Assembly (NCBI GenBank): GCA_965230425.1 | Contig: CBDDKW010000010.1 | Coordinates: 62,001 to 126,000, forward strand | Reading direction: 5' to 3' | DNA length: 64,000 bases | From: CBDDKW01 sp965230425 | GTDB taxonomy: Bacteria; Pseudomonadota; Gammaproteobacteria; UBA1113 | Shown: in pieces, positions 62,090 to 64,000 of the stretch | Position numbering within the stretch: the first letter of the stretch is position 1 | Layout of the letters: every line of letters begins with the position of its first letter | Notes under the pieces: generated by a model | What the model was told of the DNA's origin: nothing | What the model saw: the letters and a program-made list of their open reading frames with translations, nothing else | Databases searched by the model: none | Made by a program: the position numbers and the translations under genes

Positions 62090-63766
62090 ATGCCAGATCC
62101 GAACACTCAAGCACAGCCAGGTAACGCTCATACTGCAAATTGGTTAAAAGATTTACTGCTACTGTTTATATTATTTGCGATTATCTTTGGTATAACCAGT
62201 ATGCTCAGACCACTTAGTTTCCCAGACATTATTCGCTATGCAGAAATTCCCCAGCAAATGCTCAAAAACCATGAATTCATTACCCCACGGATCAATGGTG
62301 TAAAATATTTAGCAGAACCACCCTTCTTTTATTGGTTACAATCCACGGCTCTGCAAGCTTTTGGTATGAGCTCGTGGGCCCTACGTTTTTGGCCTAGTTT
62401 GATGGGCATTATCGGCTGCTTAGTGATGTATGCTGCTGGTCGTCACTTGCATACGCGACGGACCGGTTGGATGAGTGCACTTATATTAGGTACAAGTGCA
62501 ATTTACTTTCTCGCTAGTCAAACCATTGGCCCCTTTACAACGGTGAGCACCCTCTTCCTCGTGAGTATGGTCAGCTTCCTCTGTGCCGTACACACGCATA
62601 ACAAAACCCGCCAGCGCTGGTATATCTGGGGATTCTGGTTTGCTGCCGCATTGAATTGCCTCATCATTGGGCTCAGCAGCTTAATCCATGCCTTAGTCAT
62701 CATTGTTGTATGGATGGCTTTAATACGCGATTGGCGCTATTTAAAACACTTATTTAAACCCAGCGGTATTTTCATTTACCTGTTGATTACTTTACCCTGG
62801 ATAATTTTGGCGCAAAAATACAATGCTCATTACCTGAGCTATTACTTTAATGACGTCATACTCAGCTCTTTGAGCCATACCTTTCTACAGCTTAACTTTA
62901 CCTGGCAAGTACTGTTCATCGCCTTTTGTGGCTTTTTACCCTGGGCAGTATTTCTCATGACTGGCATCTGGTACACCGGCCAACAAAGCTGGCAACCCCA
63001 AGAAAAAGCCGGCTTATTTCTCTTAGTCTGGGCTGCCGTACTGACTTTATATTTCTTTTTCTCACCCTTGCAAGAAAGCCTGTGGATCTTAAATTTAATT
63101 ATCCCTCTCAGCCTCATCACCGGCCGTTACCTCTCCGCAGTTTGGCTCAATGATAATATTCCCCAATTACGCTACAGCTATGAATTATTAACCATTATAT
63201 TTTTAATGATTATTGGTGGCTGCTTCGGCATTGGCTTTTTGGATTTTATCCCGCTATCAGCGAATGCCATACTCTTCTTTAAATTTATGACTGTTATTGT
63301 TCTACTCTGTGCAGTCATCACATTACTACTGATCCGCTATGGTAAATTCCGTACCTCTTTTGTGACCTTGGTAATCGTGTCATTGATATGTACGAACTTA
63401 TTCCTCTTCGCCTTACCGCACTTTGATAAACAAAATATTCGTCCACTTGCTGAGTCAATTCAGGCACAAGTTAATAAAGATGATGTATTAGTTAGCTATG
63501 ATACGTATTACTCTCAGCTACCCATGCTTTTTAATAAACCCATTGTTGTTGTGAATTGGCAAAATCTACCCGCCTACGGTAAGCAATATCAAAATACCGG
63601 TAGCTGGGTTGTGGATAGCGACACTTTCTGGCACTACGCTAACCAACATGAACATACTTATTATATTTTCACAACTAAACAAGCCTTTGCAAATATGCCG
63701 CAGCAGCAACGCCAACAATTACAAATAGTGCGTGAATTTGGCAATAACCTTTTATTGAAAACCTAA
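62090..63766 (+). CDS. ArnT/PMT-family membrane glycosyltransferase
   Basis: A 558-residue integral-membrane protein with about 11-12 helices and a C-terminal soluble domain. The N-terminal SFPDIIRYAEIPQQML corresponds to the catalytic acidic loop of lipid-linked GT83 enzymes (ArnT: D/E in the first periplasmic loop), followed by the Pro-rich KYLAEPPFFYWLQS typical of ArnT. The start is the ATG with GGGAGA 5 bp upstream; a frame open from 61913 runs through a palindromic repeat and is rejected. Could add aminoarabinose or another sugar to lipid A. An acyltransferase gene follows after 4 bp. Confidence 0.85.
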   Translation: MPDPNTQAQPGNAHTANWLKDLLLLFILFAIIFGITSMLRPLSFPDIIRYAEIPQQMLKNHEFITPRINGVKYLAEPPFFYWLQSTALQAFGMSSWALRFWPSLMGIIGCLVMYAAGRHLHTRRTGWMSALILGTSAIYFLASQTIGPFTTVSTLFLVSMVSFLCAVHTHNKTRQRWYIWGFWFAAALNCLIIGLSSLIHALVIIVVWMALIRDWRYLKHLFKPSGIFIYLLITLPWIILAQKYNAHYLSYYFNDVILSSLSHTFLQLNFTWQVLFIAFCGFLPWAVFLMTGIWYTGQQSWQPQEKAGLFLLVWAAVLTLYFFFSPLQESLWILNLIIPLSLITGRYLSAVWLNDNIPQLRYSYELLTIIFLMIIGGCFGIGFLDFIPLSANAILFFKFMTVIVLLCAVITLLLIRYGKFRTSFVTLVIVSLICTNLFLFALPHFDKQNIRPLAESIQAQVNKDDVLVSYDTYYSQLPMLFNKPIVVVNWQNLPAYGKQYQNTGSWVVDSDTFWHYANQHEHTYYIFTTKQAFANMPQQQRQQLQIVREFGNNLLLKT

Positions 63767-63770
63767 GCCT

Positions 63771-64000
63771 ATGAACACACGTTTACATTATTTAGATAGT
63801 TTACGCGCAGGCATCGTACTTGGTGTTTTGATTTTACATTCGGCTATGGCCTATACCACTCCTGATTTATATCCCTGGCCTTTTCACGACCCTAACACTA
63901 GCATGGGCTTCAATATTTTTATTTATATACTCCATACATTTTTAATGCCAAGTTTCTTTTTACTTGCGGGCTTTTGGGGTTGCTATATTCATAAAAGCCG
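63771..64000 (+). CDS. Acyltransferase-3 family membrane protein, N-terminal part
   Basis: The frame runs off the window after ~76 residues: MNTRLHYLDSLRAGIVLGVL, then LHSAMAY and FLMPSFFLLAGFWG. The R/H motif near TM1 (LDSLRA...LHS) and FFLLAGF are characteristic of acyltransferase-3/OpgC-like enzymes that O-acylate surface glycans. Placed 4 bp after the glycosyltransferase, it suggests a small envelope-modification operon. Confidence 0.85.
   Translation, partial: MNTRLHYLDSLRAGIVLGVLILHSAMAYTTPDLYPWPFHDPNTSMGFNIFIYILHTFLMPSFFLLAGFWGCYIHKS

Overview
The window reads as chromosome of an AT-leaning gammaproteobacterium of the Legionellales type (Legionella/Coxiella/Berkiella-like). This is an inference from three things: conserved gammaproteobacterial housekeeping genes (rpsB-tsf, map-glnD, dapDE-ddl, dnaX-ybaB-recR, ffs, fadH, ompR/envZ), two giant ankyrin-type proteins of the kind used as secreted effectors by amoeba-associated bacteria, and direct-repeat promoter boxes matching the PmrA box known from Legionella and Coxiella effector genes. 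No rRNA is present to fix the taxon.

Layout. 1-13 kb: housekeeping genes (tsf, rpsB, map, glnD), an RND efflux pair, then dapD-dapE-ddl. 13-25 kb: an effector-like block of two tandem paralogous ~1,700-residue proteins with a 189-residue protein between them. All three genes carry the same promoter architecture (20-bp PmrA-like box, 7 bp, -10). 25-27 kb: a Fic protein, then an intact tRNA-Ser(GGA) surrounded by broken tRNA-Ser copies whose T-loop is split by a ~73-bp three-hairpin element, in 170-bp tandem units. 27-34 kb: a type I restriction-modification operon in the order hsdM-hsdS-prrC-hsdR, with a PrrC-type anticodon nuclease. HsdS has the 12-bp/TAEL spacer repeats of type IC systems. 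35-36 kb: a DUF234-type ATPase. 36.5-44.7 kb: an operon that looks like a relative of toxoflavin (azapteridine) biosynthesis: GTP cyclohydrolase II, WD40-SUMF1 protein, WD40 protein, MFS exporter, flavin reductase and methyltransferase. In its middle are two unannotated 17-codon genes with excellent Shine-Dalgarno sites, encoding MTKLYKKPVRRIIQAVG and MTKSFKKPVRRIAQSNG. I regard these as the most interesting objects here. 45-48 kb: two hipBA modules, the second controlled by three 22-bp palindromes spaced exactly 50 bp apart. 48-52.5 kb: PAS histidine kinase, FAD enzyme and receiver protein. 52.5-56 kb: 4.5S RNA, a 7-copy minisatellite, dnaX-ybaB-recR. 57-64 kb: PAS-LuxR regulator, fadH, EnvZ/OmpR-like pair, ArnT-like glycosyltransferase, and a partial acyltransferase.

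How it fits together. The 25-48 kb stretch is accessory DNA (tRNA-linked repeats, defence, toxin-antitoxin, small-molecule cluster) inserted between core segments; no integrase is visible. The working model for the 36-45 kb operon is a GTP-derived azapteridine or related metabolite made with the help of a tiny ribosomal peptide, exported by the MFS protein. The genes and peptides are seen in the sequence; the chemistry is inference. Starts were corrected from Shine-Dalgarno evidence or family length for hsdR, the flavin reductase, the methyltransferase, the WD40 protein, hipB, dnaX, recR, the 56-kb hypothetical gene and the glycosyltransferase.
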